A DNA stretch of 64,000 bases from Prosapia bicincta (GCA_036971475.1 JBAIZL010000001.1:280391925-280455924), one strand, 5' to 3'. Shown: positions 45,121-57,190, numbered from the stretch's first letter. Numbers and translations are program-made. Notes: generated by a model not told the origin, from the sequence alone.

Positions 45121-46906
45121 GACGTTACATTATTAGGGTGCCCGGAATTTTAGACTAAGCTTTCGAGAAGATTAATGAAATAATAACGTTAATAAAATTG
45201 TAAATTCTTTCTTGAAAAAATTAAAATAAATGTTTATTGAAAATTATTTCAGAGAATGTAAATACGAGAAAAATATCCACTCTATACAGCGGTAATTCAA
45301 CGTAATACAGTATGTAGATTATGGTTTGCCATTAAATGCGTATTTATGAGTTACGTACATTCGTTTCTAAATATTTCATGTTTTTTTTTATTTGTGATTA
45401 AATTATTGTGGTTAATAACATGGAATATACAGCACTTAAAATGGTGAATAGATAAAGTATTCTTTTGTTGCTATTACAAAATTTTCTATTCCCGTATAAA
45501 ACATTTTCCTACTAACCGGATATTATTATAGTTGAAAATTACAAATCTGATTGACTGAAAGACACTCAATAATCAGCGAGCCTGAGTGAATGATCAAGCG
45601 GAAAAAATATCTAAACACAATACTCTCCCGCTATCTCTGAGTACTCTTACACGTTTATATTGTTTGTTTTTAGTCCGGGTTCGGATCTGAATATGGTTCG
45701 TTATGCTTTCGAAGAGCTTTGGATTATTGTCTATAGCGCACGATATAATGAGAAGCATTGCATTATCATATGGCTTAAAATTAAAGATTAAAACAAGGAT
45801 GATAAGTACGTGTAAGAAAATAGAAAATACCCACTAAAGAAAAAAACGATAATAAACATCAAGTAAGCTACAGGTTCCGTTTCACCACAGATCAAAATTT
45901 GAATAATAAACGAAAAGAAATACACAGAAAAAACATAAAAGAGGTGTAAAATAAACCTAAAAGACATAAAGAAATAACAACTTTAAGACATACATTATCC
46001 TAATAAAAATAAAATATGATGATATGAGTAATACAAATTGAAGAAATACTAATGTATAGAACAAGCAAACAATCAAATAGCCAGTCGTGGGAGTTGACGA
46101 CAGAAATTAGTATTTATAATGACGATCCTGACTAAATATTATAAACTGAAAATATTGTAGGCGTACCATAATTATTTCTTTTATAAATAAACTTTTTTAA
46201 AAAGTAGCAGGAAATATTGTAATTACTGTAATAACTATAATAAGAATAAAACATCCAAATTTATTAAACTATTCATTTTTAAATTTATTTTTGTATTATT
46301 TTACTAGGGCAAGATATTCCTCCTTGCAAAACATCCACAGTCAATCTTCATTTCACATTCAGCCACTGTAACGTCTCCACACAAGTGGATACTTCATACG
46401 AGAATGTACATAATAACACTCTAATATTACCTATCTCATTAATGTAGCTAATAATAGAATAATGTAGTTATTAGAAAACCTTATTAGATGCTGAAAACTC
46501 TACTGAATAAATATTATGTTTAAAGAGTTTTATTGAATCGGTATTTAAGCAGTGTCAGGCTCACTGAAATGTCAAGCGAATTTCCTTGATATTTGCCATT
46601 TTTATTTCATTTATGGCGTTGGGTTATTATTTTTTTAATTATTTATACGCCTTTTTATCGTCGCTTGTAGTTTTTTTCGCATTATCCGTTCGTGAAGTGA
46701 GGTTCGAAACAGTTAATCCAATTTCTTTGTTTAAATTTATTCTTTTCATTCATTGTAATCCTAGAGGATTATTTATGATATTATGTGGTAACTGTGGCAA
46801 CATTTTAAGATTGTATAATAGACGTTCGACGACTACCAGACGGTGGTAAAAGAAAATTTCATATACTTCTTTAAAAAAATACAAATTCTAGCTATGGGAA
46901 AGAAAG
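45121..46906. other. AT-rich intergenic DNA
   Basis: The first 60 bases may be the transposon's right end (TTAGGGTGCCCGG). The rest shows no gene or repeat; the 87-codon frame at 46586 is hydrophobic and AT-driven. Confidence 0.4.
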
Positions 46907-47175
46907 TGGGGTTGGCTCAGTCCCAAAGCGCTAGACTTCGAACGTAAAGGTACTCAGTTCGAATCCAACCTAGACCCCCAAATTGTTTTAACCTTATTAT
47001 TGAATAAATATTTGAAAATGCTGTAATAACATACATCCCTTGCCATCCCTGTAAGGTAAAAAAAATAATTTGAACTTGACTGGATGAATAAAACAGTATT
47101 TTATAACGGTTGAAAAAAAATATATACATATAAGGGAGTGAGAGCTAATAGAAGTCATTTAATAAAGTAATATAA
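46907..47175 (+). mobile_element. tRNA-derived SINE, copy 1
   Basis: The head (46907-46980) has A-box TGGCTCAGTCCC, B-box AGTTCGAATCC and pairing GGGG/CCCC ends, but the anticodon stem does not pair well, so it is not a functional tRNA. The body GAATAAATATTTGAAAATGC and TGTAATAACAT and the tail GAGTGAGAGCTAATAGAAG are colinear with the reverse copy at 29555-29810. This is the most complete of three copies, about 265 bp long. The 3' end lacks a clear poly-A and is simply AT-rich. Confidence 0.78.
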
Positions 47176-48505
47176 CTTTTTTTAAACGTTTTAAAACAGT
47201 TTTTGTTTAACAAAACATGTAGATAAACCGCAGTTGTATGAAATTATATGTTCAATTTACCTAAAATATGAATCTCTTATGAGCACGATGTCAAAACATT
47301 CAGTCATAACAAATGCTCGTTAAAAAAACATTATTGAATATGTTTTCAGGCAATATTATAATATTGTAATAAAAATAGCAACACGCTCAAATTCATGCGA
47401 ACTATAAGAACCATAAAATGAAACGAGGCAATCTTATTGCCAGAAAACCCCCTCAACCGTACGTCAAACTGCGTTTTGCATATTTAATATTAAAACACAA
47501 ATCGTCCTTAGAGAAGTGAGTTCTCTTTGAAAAAGGAAATAACACAAGGAATGGAAGAACACAACGCTGCTTTTGCGTTAATCAACACAAAGGATAAGTT
47601 TGCTTTAGTAAGCGAGTGTCTAATATAACGATATTACAATGGTTCGATTGTTACAGATTTTTTGGCAGTTCTAAAATATAAAATTAGTAATCAAGGTATT
47701 TTATTTTTATATTTGATACCCTAATATGTCTTTTTTCATTTAACATTCAAACAACAAAAATCCCTAACTTCGAAGGACTAGATGTTAGATGAGTCTATTT
47801 ATTTGTACACGCTTTTATAAGCAAATTTACAACGTTTTGAAGCTAAATAGACTCTGGATCTCAGCGAATGGTTTAGTACAGCAGTTGATTTAATTTTATC
47901 TTTAATCGCTTTTCACATAGCTTCATTTTATTGATATGTCATTGGTTTATTGTTTTTCAAAATTATTTTTTTTCAATTCCTAATATAAATATAAAGTTAA
48001 TTAAGTGATTAATTACATTCTTAGAATTTTTCATCCAATCACCTTGCTACAAGTTAGAGATAGTGCTAGCCCTCTGTACATGTAAGTGGGTTAAAGTGGA
48101 AGTAATTGCTAGTGGGGCGCAGAATTGAAGAACTGTACAGACTGAATAGTTGTTAGTAATGGATTGCTTTCCTTGTACACTGAAACACGGATTTTAGAAA
48201 GATGTCTTTGTACAGTTCAAGTCCAGTGTTTGTAATCTGTTTACAAAGTCTACGTACAAATAACATATTATTGAACATTTTAATCTAGGATATTAAAGTA
48301 TAAATAAATATAACAAATATTAATACAAATATATCATCAATATAATTTAATGAGAAACACTGTTTTAGAAAATGTTGCCGACTAAATTTAAATTATAAAT
48401 TGCAAAATACTATTTTTAAATAAAATGTCTTTTACTATTAGAAAGGTTGGTAATAATATATTATAAAACAAATATTATATTGACGCAGGCAAAATATTTG
48501 TGTGT
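47176..48505. other. AT-rich intergenic DNA
   Basis: No gene assigned. A 33-codon frame at 47418 (MKRGNLIARKPPQPYVKLRF) has protein-like composition but no support. The patch 48050-48210 is GC-richer and unidentified. Confidence 0.35.
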
Positions 48506-48507
48506 CT

Positions 48508-48508
48508 T

Positions 48509-48576
<68 letters not shown>

Positions 48577-48688
48577 TATGTGTGTCTTTGTGTGTGTGTG
48601 TGTGTGTGTCTTTGTCTGTGTATTTGTGTGTGAGTGTCTCTTAGTGTGTGTGTGTCTCTTTGTGTCTGTGTGTGTGTGTGTGTGTCTT

Positions 48689-48776
<88 letters not shown>

Positions 48777-48830
48777 TGTGTGTGTCTGTGTGTGTGTGTG
48801 TGTGTCTTTGTCTTTGTATTAGTGTGTGTG
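48508..48830. repeat. Long interrupted (GT)n microsatellite, about 320 bp
   Basis: GT with recurrent CTTT, GTCT and GGGT interruptions in the first half and a nearly pure run at about 48689-48775. Cys-Val frames on it are artefacts. Confidence 0.98.
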
Positions 48831-51800
48831 TAAAAATACAAAATGTATAAGATAATATTTAATAAAACATAAAAATCTCTGGAGCATAGAAGCAATATAT
48901 AATGTATCGCGATAGTAAAGCTTTAAAGGAAATTCGATAAGAATACATATGACGTCACATATTCTCAGATATTACTTTCGGTACAGGAACCTATTTTTTC
49001 CCTCGAGAAGCTCCCGCACATGGTGAAGGAAATGTGCTTTTATTAATCCTGCTTCCTGGGGTATTATGCTTCTCGAATTCCCGAGTGTAGTCAAAATTTG
49101 ATGAGAAATATACGAGTCACGAATACTGTTTGCATTTTGGATATGTGTAGAATTTGTATGTAAAAGGAGGAACCGATGTTGTCATTGAAGCCTTTATTTA
49201 TATTGTAGACGTTTGTTTACAGAATTAACGGCTTTAACCTTACTTTAACTGTATATAAATATTAGATTTTGTAAAAGTTAATATAAAATGTATTAAGATA
49301 TAAGCAATTAAAAATCCACTTTCAAAATAATAAATATTGTATTCATTTGTTTGAGCGCAATATTTTTTTTGTTTTTGTGTTCCCTAACATTATGATAATT
49401 TTCTCTTTTTCCGCGTTTCGAAATGACTCCATTTTCAAAAATTAAATCTTACTTTACACAGGGAAATATTGTAGTGTTAGGAACGGCAGAAAAAATGCAC
49501 TCAAGGATATAGGAATGTCTTTCACAGAAATGAAGATGAGTATAGCAATAGTTTAAATATTTTATCCATTTCTATTTTAACACAAAGTTTTACGAGTTCA
49601 TTCTTGCCCATCAGCTGCTTGTTGCAATAGATACTCGTCTGCCATGATGTTAGGCTGCACATTCATGGTTACGCACTGTTCTAACGATTCAACCCTATAA
49701 TTGGTACATAGAATGACCAAATTAAATAATTGCATTTACTTACACAGCTGGGTAAGTGTCCAAATCGACAGTATTAAATAAAGTACTTGTACACGCATCT
49801 AATATTTGCGATGCATTGCTACCTTCTTATAAATGAACTAGATATTACTATAATATTACTAAGAGAAATGTGTAGTTTAAATTAACTAACCCAATACTGG
49901 ATTCTTCAAAACGTTTTTAACCTTTATATAATGAAATCATTTTCTTACAATGCTAATCATTCTAGTATAAAGATATTCACTATGATTTCTCTTAACTGCA
50001 CTATGCCTCCATAATTTCGTCATTATTTTATTGGAACTAATTAGAATTTGTATAAGAGGAAATATACTTCCTATTTTAAAAAGTCGTTTTTTAAGAGATA
50101 TTACTATTTTTTTTCAACTTGACTGTAATATGTGCGTGAGTAAGTTATTTTATATTTGAAATAAGTGAAACCTATAAAATACTATACTGAAATATAGATG
50201 GCTGTGTTATAATCAGCTTTTATTTCTGTTTAACTGTAAACATTAAGCTGAAGACAGTTAGACTATTTGGTCTAAACAGAAATGTATTTTTACTGGCCTA
50301 TGATATAGCTCTAAATATTTAGTGGGTGAGGTTTGAAAGGATGTTCATAATGTGATTTGGTCATTTACATTTTTACTAAATATATATATATATATATATA
50401 TATAAATACATACGCCTTCAATATACCACGGTTTTAATGTCATTAAAAGCTCTCATAAAAAGTATAATACATTTCTGAAAATTATATTATAGTGAACCTT
50501 TTTTTTGATTTATGGCATTTTTAGGCTTATGCCTTTATATTTATCACATGTCTGTCGTTAATGTATATATATTTTGTAAATGAAGTTGATATTATATAAG
50601 TTGCTTCATATAGATCATTTATTTCTGGTTAATAGTTTTGACCCACACGACTCTCCCAATAAATTTGGAGGATTAGGTACGTAACTTCCCTAAATTAAGT
50701 ATCACTTTACATGGCTCACAAAGAACCTGTGTAGTGCGCAGTCCTACCTCCATCACCCAAAGGGCGTCAAAATACTTCAGTGTATAATAATACATACTAC
50801 ACCGGTTTTTTTTACCCCTGCCCTTATTCTGTATATTATTCACAATGCTTTCTTGTTTAAGTAGCTCAACGCCATCTAGCAAAATTGTGTACAAACATAT
50901 TCACTGTATAGAACCATTAAACTTAGTAAAGGCATGGAAGCGGGCAAGCCAAGGACGGGCTCTTCTTTATTTAATAGAGAATTGAGCGAGTTATCGTGTT
51001 CTGAATTCCAGATTCGAGCTTAACGTGAAACAACGTCTCTGGCGTTTAATATTTTTCCTTGATTTTTTAAATATAAACTACTAAATGAGCAATAGTTCTA
51101 TTCTCTGGGTTTATAAATTAACACAAGTAAAATTGTTAATAGTGGCACACAAAAACATTTCAATAGGTAAAAATAAACTTTCAGACTATAGTGTTTTGCA
51201 TTGTGTTTAAGACTATATGAGTTTACAATTTACTGTTTTGTAACAAACATTTACAATATACAATTTCACATATTTATATGAATAAAACCTGCTAATAAGG
51301 GACGCCTAGTTTTAATTATATGTGGATAGTAGTAGTTATTGCTGGATCAGTCTGGATATATTCATGTTTTCTCTAAGAGTGAGACAGAAAACCGCATCAT
51401 TTTAAGAAAGAATAGCCTACTTGTAAATTATTACAGGGCGACGTAGATAACTATTGAGATGGATACTTTTAGATCCAAAATGGGTTTGGCTTCTCATAAA
51501 AAATTTGGCCTAATTAAATAAAATGTTAAGGCTTTACTAAATATTTTAGACCCCTGCGATACATAATTAATAATTGAGCTGACTCAGGTAATAAATAAAA
51601 AAAAAAATAGCTGCATACACACTCAGAAAACTATATTGTTATATGCGTTTCAATAAATTGTGTTATTTAGTTAAATACGATACATTTTGTTAGTTGCAGT
51701 GTATTAGTGTCAGTAATAATGATGGCATAACTTATAGAAACGCGTAGGACAATAAAGTATTGTTTCGAGAGTTCGTGTGCAGTTATCTATTTATTTATAA

Positions 51801-51843
51801 ACTTTGCGAGACGCTTACTATTTATTACCATTCTAAGTTATTA
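48831..51843. other. Intergenic, short (TA)n at 50380-50404
   Basis: About 3 kb, mainly AT-rich. A GC-richer patch at 48990-49110 and a minus-strand frame at 50673-50894 (containing TLKYFDALWVMEVGLRTTQV) are not assignable to any family. Confidence 0.35.
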
Positions 51844-52021
51844 GAATGTTGGTCCAAACATCCAAGGACTACTTATGGAAGGTAATTTGGGACAAAAACA
51901 AACTAAAGAAAATCTGGCAAATATCGCTTTTAATCTTTTTATCGACCGATTTTCTAGGGAACAAGAACGAACCAAATTAGAGGTTATGGTAGCCCAATGT
52001 GGAAAAGCTTCAAGAAATTAG
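51844..52021 (+). CDS. Coding-like frame or exon, unknown
   Basis: The frame opens after an AG at 51843-51844 and stays open for 58 codons. From the ATG at 51875 it reads MEGNLGQKQTKENLANIAFN, then LFIDRFSREQERTKLEVMVA and a short Cys-containing end before TAG at 52019-52021. Charged, helix-prone composition with few AT-only codons contrasts with the flanks. I do not recognise a family. It could be an exon with acceptor at 51843 or part of a transposon. Confidence 0.3.
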
Positions 52022-52227
52022 ATTGTACCAGGAGCCTAAGTGTACCATAACGGTCTAATAATTTCCAGGATAATTTAGCGATTCCAGAAAATAACTAAGG
52101 GAAAGATATCTAGGAAGGTTGAATGTTAATATGAATGAGGACTACGATTGAATTTTGTAGAGAAACGATTCTCAGCAAAACTACAACAACAAAAAAGCAC
52201 CAGCAAAGGTTATGAATGAAAGTTAAA

Positions 52228-52408
52228 GCGATAGGGCTAGGGTTCACGGTATAAATATTTTTTTTCCATTTGGCTTAAAATAACTGATATTTTACGATTT
52301 CATAAAATAGCTGATTTTATGTTATAGGTAATGTGGGGTAGTAGCTGTTTTAACTCATAGGTTATGTTACTTTTCTATATTATTTGTAATATAATATATT
52401 AAAGGTAT

Positions 52409-52468
<60 letters not shown>

Positions 52469-52570
52469 AAGAAATAAGTAAAAATACAAATACAAGAATA
52501 AATTCAATAATAATTCTTGTATTTGTATTTTGACTTATTTCTTTATTAATACACCAGAATACATATTGCG

Positions 52571-52601
<31 letters not shown>

Positions 52602-52745
52602 ATATAATTTATTAAATATATTATAAATTTTATAACATGTAATATACATACATGAACATTTTTTGTTGTTGTTGTTGATGCAAGTAGGAATTGACTCACA
52701 TATTTAGTATTAATTTTTTTTATATTACTTTTTGGTTAATGAAAA
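52228..52745 (+). repeat. Dispersed repeat family C, copy C, split by a PLE-derived insertion
   Basis: The left part (to about 52408) has CCATTTGGC, AGCTGATTTTATGTT, TAGCTGTTTTAACTCATAGG and TTATGTTAC. The right part (from about 52667) has GCAAGTAGGAATTG and the ATATTACTTTTTGGTT end seen in the other copies. Removing 52409-52660 restores colinearity, which dates the insertion after this copy of family C. Confidence 0.7.
52409..52660. mobile_element. Minimal inverted PLE-end pair flanked by (TA)n
   Basis: TA (52414-52465), then AAAGAAATAAGTAAAAATAC and ACAAATACAAGAAT, mirrored by ATTCTTGTATTTGTATTTTG and ACTTATTTCTTT. ACACCAGAATACATATTGCG and a second TA tract (52575-52599) follow. It has the same layout as 35597-35745 but without the CAAAGCTTTTCG core. 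It sits inside a family C repeat, so its borders with foreign DNA can be read. Confidence 0.75.
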
Positions 52746-52856
52746 CTGTTTGTAAAATATTCGAACTTGTGAGTTCCTAGCCCACTGTCGCTATCTAACA
52801 AAGGGTAGTCTGTTGTAAACCTTTCGGCCAATAACTGTTACTGCATGCACCTGTAA

Positions 52857-53127
52857 GCCATAATTATTAATATACGTCGAAAGTTCATTGTAGGTAAACC
52901 AAGACGTGACTCGATCACTGGAGAGACGATTTTCTTGGACATAGAGGGACCATACAGATTTATGGTGAAGAATCTGTTAAAATGCAGAAAAATCACCTCC
53001 ATCGAAACACCGGCTCGTGAGAAAATTGTAGAAATTCCCACCCAATCTAAAGGGAAGGCTATGAGGAATGGCGTTCTGGTAGGCTGGAACAATTTTGAGC
53101 GCCATAAGAAAACCAATCTAATTTGAA
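52857..53127 (+). CDS. Coding-like frame, 89 codons, unknown
   Basis: An open plus frame reads INIRRKFIVGKPRRDSITGE, then TIFLDIEGPYRFMVKNLLKC and later GKAMRNGVLVGWNNFERHKK, ending at 53127. No ATG precedes the first half. Basic and mixed composition with regular codons makes chance less likely than for other frames here. The opposite 114-codon frame (52838-53182) is its shadow. It may be a fragment of a transposon polyprotein; no diagnostic motif is visible. Confidence 0.3.
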
Positions 53128-53199
53128 AAGGGGATGACACCCATACGGAAAAGATACAAAAGGAAACACGAAGGTCAGTCACAAGTTCAGAGACTCGAG

Positions 53200-54460
53200 G
53201 GAGTAAAGATTAAGGATTCGAGGAGTCAAAATGTAGGACTTGAGAGAGAGAAAGAGAGATACATAGGGTTTAGTAAAAAATGTTAAATTCAAATATAGTA
53301 AAGTCGAAATGTAAGGTATTAGGTGAGATTTAATAAGGGAAATAATTAAATAGAAAGTGATATTAAGCGAGAGAAATAAAAGGTAATAAGTGAGAATAAA
53401 CAAGGAAGATAATTAAATAGAAAGTGATATTAAGCGAGGGAAATAAAAGGTAATAAGTGAGAATAAATAAGAGAGATTTTTAAGTAATGAGCTATATTAA
53501 TTGAGGGAAATAGAAAAGTAGTAGGTGAGATTAAATAAGGGAGATAATTATATAGAAAGTGATATTAAGCGAGAGAAATAAAAGGTAATAAGTGAGATTA
53601 AACAAGGAAGATAATTAAATAGAAAGTGATATTAAGCGAGGGAAATAAAAGGTAATAAGTGTGATTAAATAAGGGAAATAATTAAATAGAAAGTGATATT
53701 AAGCGAGGGAAATAAAAGGTGATAAGTGAGATTAAATAAGAGAGATTTTTAAGTAATGAGCTATATTAATTGAGGGAAATAAAAAAGTAGTAGGTGAGAT
53801 TAAATAAGGGAGATAATTAAATAGAAAGTGATATTAAGCGAAAAAAATAAAAGGTAATAAGTGTGATTAAATAAGGGAGATAATTAAATAGAAAGTGATA
53901 TTAAGCGAGGGAAATAAAAGGTAATAAGTGTGATTAAATAAGGGAGATAATTAAATAGAAAGTGATATTAAGCGAGGGAAATAAAAGGTAATAAGTGAGA
54001 TTAAATAAGAGAGATTTTTAAGTAATGAGCTATATTAATTGAGGGAAATAGAAAAGTAGTAGGTGAGATTAAATAAGGGAGATAATTAAATAGAAAGTGA
54101 TATTAAGCGAGGGAAATAAAAGGTAATAAGTGTGATTAAATAAGGGAGATAATTAAATAGAAAGTGATATTAAGCGAGGGAAATAAAAGGTAATAAGTGT
54201 GATTAAATAAGGGAGACAATTAAATAGAAAGTGATATTAAGCGAGGGAAATAAAAGATAATAAGTGAGGTTAAATAAGGGAGATAATTAAATAGAAAGTG
54301 ATATTAAGCGAAGGAAATAAAAGGTAATAAGTGAGAATAAATACGAGAGATTATTAAGTAATGAGCTATATTAAGTGAGGGAAATAGAAAAGTAATAAGT
54401 GAGATTAAATAATAGAGGTAATTGAATAGTAAGTGGAATTATTAAGGGAGATATTACAGA
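53200..54460. repeat. Satellite with 67-bp units and a 269-bp (four-unit) higher-order period
   Basis: GAAAGTGATATTAAGCGAG recurs at 53353, 53420, 53555, 53622, 53689, 53824, 53891, 53958, 54093, 54160, 54227 and 54294. Steps are 67, or 135 where a diverged variant unit intervenes. The variant (GAGATTTTTAAGTAATGAGC) starts at 53471, 53740 and 54009, steps of 269, and again at 54345 (336 = 269 + 67). Units are purine-rich on this strand. The array decays at both ends. Confidence 0.95.
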
Positions 54461-54890
54461 AATAAAGTCAGTTATGGCATTGAAGTATTTCGAGTGAAAC
54501 GTGAAACTGAAGAGATCTGCGAATAGGTGAATTTGTGTCTAGTGAAGTGAAACAAAGGAACCGCGCAAGTAATAAGGAATAATGTATCTTCAAAATAAAG
54601 CCAACTCTGTAAAGTCAAATATATTAACAATTCTATAAACGTTTTGTTAATTCTTTAACAATAATAAGTCATCCAAATATAAAATTTATCGAACCGGGTG
54701 TTAGTAAACTATACACGCTTTAAGGTGATTACGGAAAGATTAATAAAATATTTTATTTAATAATAAATATAAGACTTTTGAGGCCTACCGGCAAAATTAG
54801 AGTTAGTTATTGTAAAAAAACCAAGTAGCTGCGTATTAATTTGATTTCCTTATAGTCGATATATCCTGAATGATAAATGAGTAAGTAACG

Positions 54891-54895
<5 letters not shown>
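54461..54895. other. Spacer
   Basis: Array edge and AT-rich DNA; no gene recognised. Confidence 0.4.

Positions 54896-54976
<81 letters not shown>
54896..54976. repeat. (TA)n microsatellite
   Basis: About 80 bp of pure TA. No PLE end is recognised at either border (left TAACGTTATAA, right TTACACACG). Confidence 0.98.
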
Positions 54977-54979
<3 letters not shown>

Positions 54980-55650
54980 CACACGTAAAATAATTTTCTC
55001 TAATATTTTTATTAAATGTTTTTATGTCTTTCGTGAAGTAATACTAGTTCAATTTCTAGATGAACGGTATTGCCTAAGGGTGTGTATACTGAGACTTACC
55101 TTTGAGTGCGTACTTTAGCTGTAAACAAAAGTTTATGTCAGCGACAGGCCTTGGCTATTGTTTTATAAAGCCCCTGTAAACCTTTCAACATTTATGTTTA
55201 GATAAAATTATTTACGTTCCAATCACAAGACTAAAACATTGTTCATATTGTTTATACGATAAGATTTTCCAGTTACTGAATACTTTTAATATTACTCACG
55301 TTATGTATTCGTGTACCTAGCAGTAACAATAAGAAAACAAAATTATTTCCTAATTATTTTATAGTGAAGTCAATTCTGAGCTGAATATTTCACCGAATTT
55401 ATGGTATTTACCTTTAGAAACATGAATTCTTTTTCGGTTTAGTTAATTCAAAGCATTACACTTCCGTTGTAACAAACGAAGCAATGTAACATATTTTTTG
55501 TCTTATTAGTAGATATTGTGTATGTTATATAAAATACATTTTATATCTGAGTTTCGCAATATGTTTACTGTTTACAGTGTCGACTTAATACAATATGATT
55601 GCCATATCGAGATGCCTCTACTTTCCTCGCAATGGGTAAGGGTAACATTA
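54977..55650. other. AT-rich spacer
   Basis: No gene recognised. Confidence 0.4.
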
Positions 55651-55651
<1 letters not shown>

Positions 55652-55741
<90 letters not shown>

Positions 55742-56034
55742 TTAAATATGGTGATATGTTTTCTTGTAATATAGTTAATAAATTAAAAATATTTCAAAAA
55801 CAAGTATACTTTTAATGAATATATTTATTCAAAGCTTTTCGCCGCTAAGCATCTTCAGGATAATAATTATGTAATAAAATATATTTACAAAATTGAAATA
55901 TATTGTTCAGAGTTTTGTAAAAATATTTTATAAGATAATTATTTTCCTGAAGATGCTGGTACTATTTTATCGGTGAAAAGTTTTGAATAAATATAATCAT
56001 TAAAAGTATTCTTGTTTTTGAAATATTTTAAATT

Positions 56035-56072
<38 letters not shown>
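55652..56072. mobile_element. Head-to-head Penelope-like 3' ends between two (TA)n tracts
   Basis: TA (55652-55733) joins a left arm: GATATGTTTTCTTGTAATAT, ATTTCAAAAACAAG and TTCAAAGCTTTTCGCCG to CATCTTCAGG at 55859. About 85 bases of unpaired spacer follow. The right arm (about 55945-56035) then runs CCTGAAGATGCTGG to GGTGAAAAGTTTTGAATAAA and CTTGTTTTTGAAATATTTTA and enters the second TA tract. The left arm matches the PLE end at 62640-62775 almost base for base. The two arms differ from each other more than those at 33.9-34.1 kb, so this pair is older. Confidence 0.85.
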
Positions 56073-56078
<6 letters not shown>

Positions 56079-56151
56079 TTATTTATATATGTATATATAT
56101 ATATGCATATATATAAAAAAATATAATTATATCTATATATATAAATATATA

Positions 56152-56206
<55 letters not shown>
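56073..56206. repeat. Interrupted (TA)n tract
   Basis: TA with TTTATTTA, TATGCATA and AAAAA interruptions, then a pure run at about 56153-56204. Confidence 0.96.
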
Positions 56207-56208
<2 letters not shown>

Positions 56209-56881
56209 ATACATAAATGCACAAAAATACATTTTATATAGTAAATACTTTACTTATAATTATGAACCTATAATATATATTATCTGCATTACGAATCTAT
56301 ATATGTTGCAATTACATACTTACATTGTGTTTCAAAACCATTAGGTTATCAATGTACTAGAATGTTAGACGATAGCAAATTGCATTATACTACTCTAGTT
56401 GTCTTGAAATATTTTTAGTGAAATTACGTTTTTATTCTTATTAATAAACTAAGCACTCGTATTTCTTGAAAGCCTCTTAAGTTAAGGAAAAAGACGAAAT
56501 CCTCTTTATTAATTATCATGAAAGTTTTCTTCGAGAATCAAACCAAGGTATTTTTATGTGAAATATTATTATTGATATTTTCTATTTAATTTTGTCTGGG
56601 TTTAAAAAAGACTAAAAAAGTAATATATTCAACGTTTTTTTACTGGTCAAATTAATCGAAACAATGCAAATGTTGTCTATATATTCGTTTGTAAATGCAT
56701 AAATTAATTTACAGATTTATAAATTGAAGTAAATTAATTTAATTAAAACCTTGAAGTAAGTATTTCTAATCTAGAAAGATACCATTTACATAATTTAATA
56801 GCACCTGATTTCTTTAGGAGAAGCCAATTTTTATATTTTAAAATTCTGTACGAGAAACGAATTCAACCGACACGATTCCTT
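56207..56881. other. AT-rich spacer
   Basis: No gene recognised. Confidence 0.4.
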
Positions 56882-56906
56882 CATATATGTTTTTTTTACG
56901 TCAGTC
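56882..56906 (+). promoter_or_regulatory. Candidate core promoter (TATA-like and arthropod initiator)
   Basis: CATATATG (56882-56889) lies about 20 bases before TCAGT (56901-56905), the arthropod initiator word. The following ATG is 45 bases downstream and opens the signal-peptide-like frame. The TATA to initiator distance is shorter than the usual 25-30, and both motifs are common by chance in AT-rich DNA. Confidence 0.25.
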
Positions 56907-56945
56907 TGTATGATTTAATGAATAATTTGTTTGAGTTTGTCTAAA

Positions 56946-57026
56946 ATGAAGTATGTTGGGGTACTCCTGCCGGCTCTCAGTATACTGGTGGTTCTGGCAA
57001 ATCTGCCTAGTATTGCATAAAACAAG
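56946..57026 (+). CDS. Candidate first exon encoding a signal peptide
   Basis: ATG opens MKYVGVLLPALSILVVLANL and then PSIA before TAA at 57018. This is a textbook secretory signal: a Lys after Met, a long hydrophobic core of mixed codons and a small-residue end. Its GC content is far above the AT-rich surroundings. AACAAG|GTAGGT at 57021-57032 is a good splice donor, six bases after the stop. Either the donor belongs to the exon and the TAA is a disabling change, or the product is a 24-residue peptide, or the similarity is accidental. An exon-like frame with a strong acceptor lies 2.3 kb downstream (59341). No homolog is named. Confidence 0.4.
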
Positions 57027-57144
57027 GTAGGTACATCTTAATTGAAGGTATAAGTGATTGTCAATAGCTTTACTCCAGACATTAGTTATAAAAATAAACA
57101 GGATACAAATGTAAGGATTATTAGATAAGTAATTAAATAATAAG

Positions 57145-57146
<2 letters not shown>

Positions 57147-57190
<44 letters not shown>

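Noticed and set aside
46907..46980. Functional tRNA gene (anticodon TCG)
   Set aside because: A- and B-boxes and acceptor ends are present, but the anticodon stem does not pair and the segment is the head of a 265-bp SINE found again at 29555-29810.
52838..53182. 114-codon minus-strand frame as a gene
   Set aside because: The plus-strand frame over the same bases has more ordinary protein composition. The minus frame is hydrophobic in the way expected of an antisense shadow.
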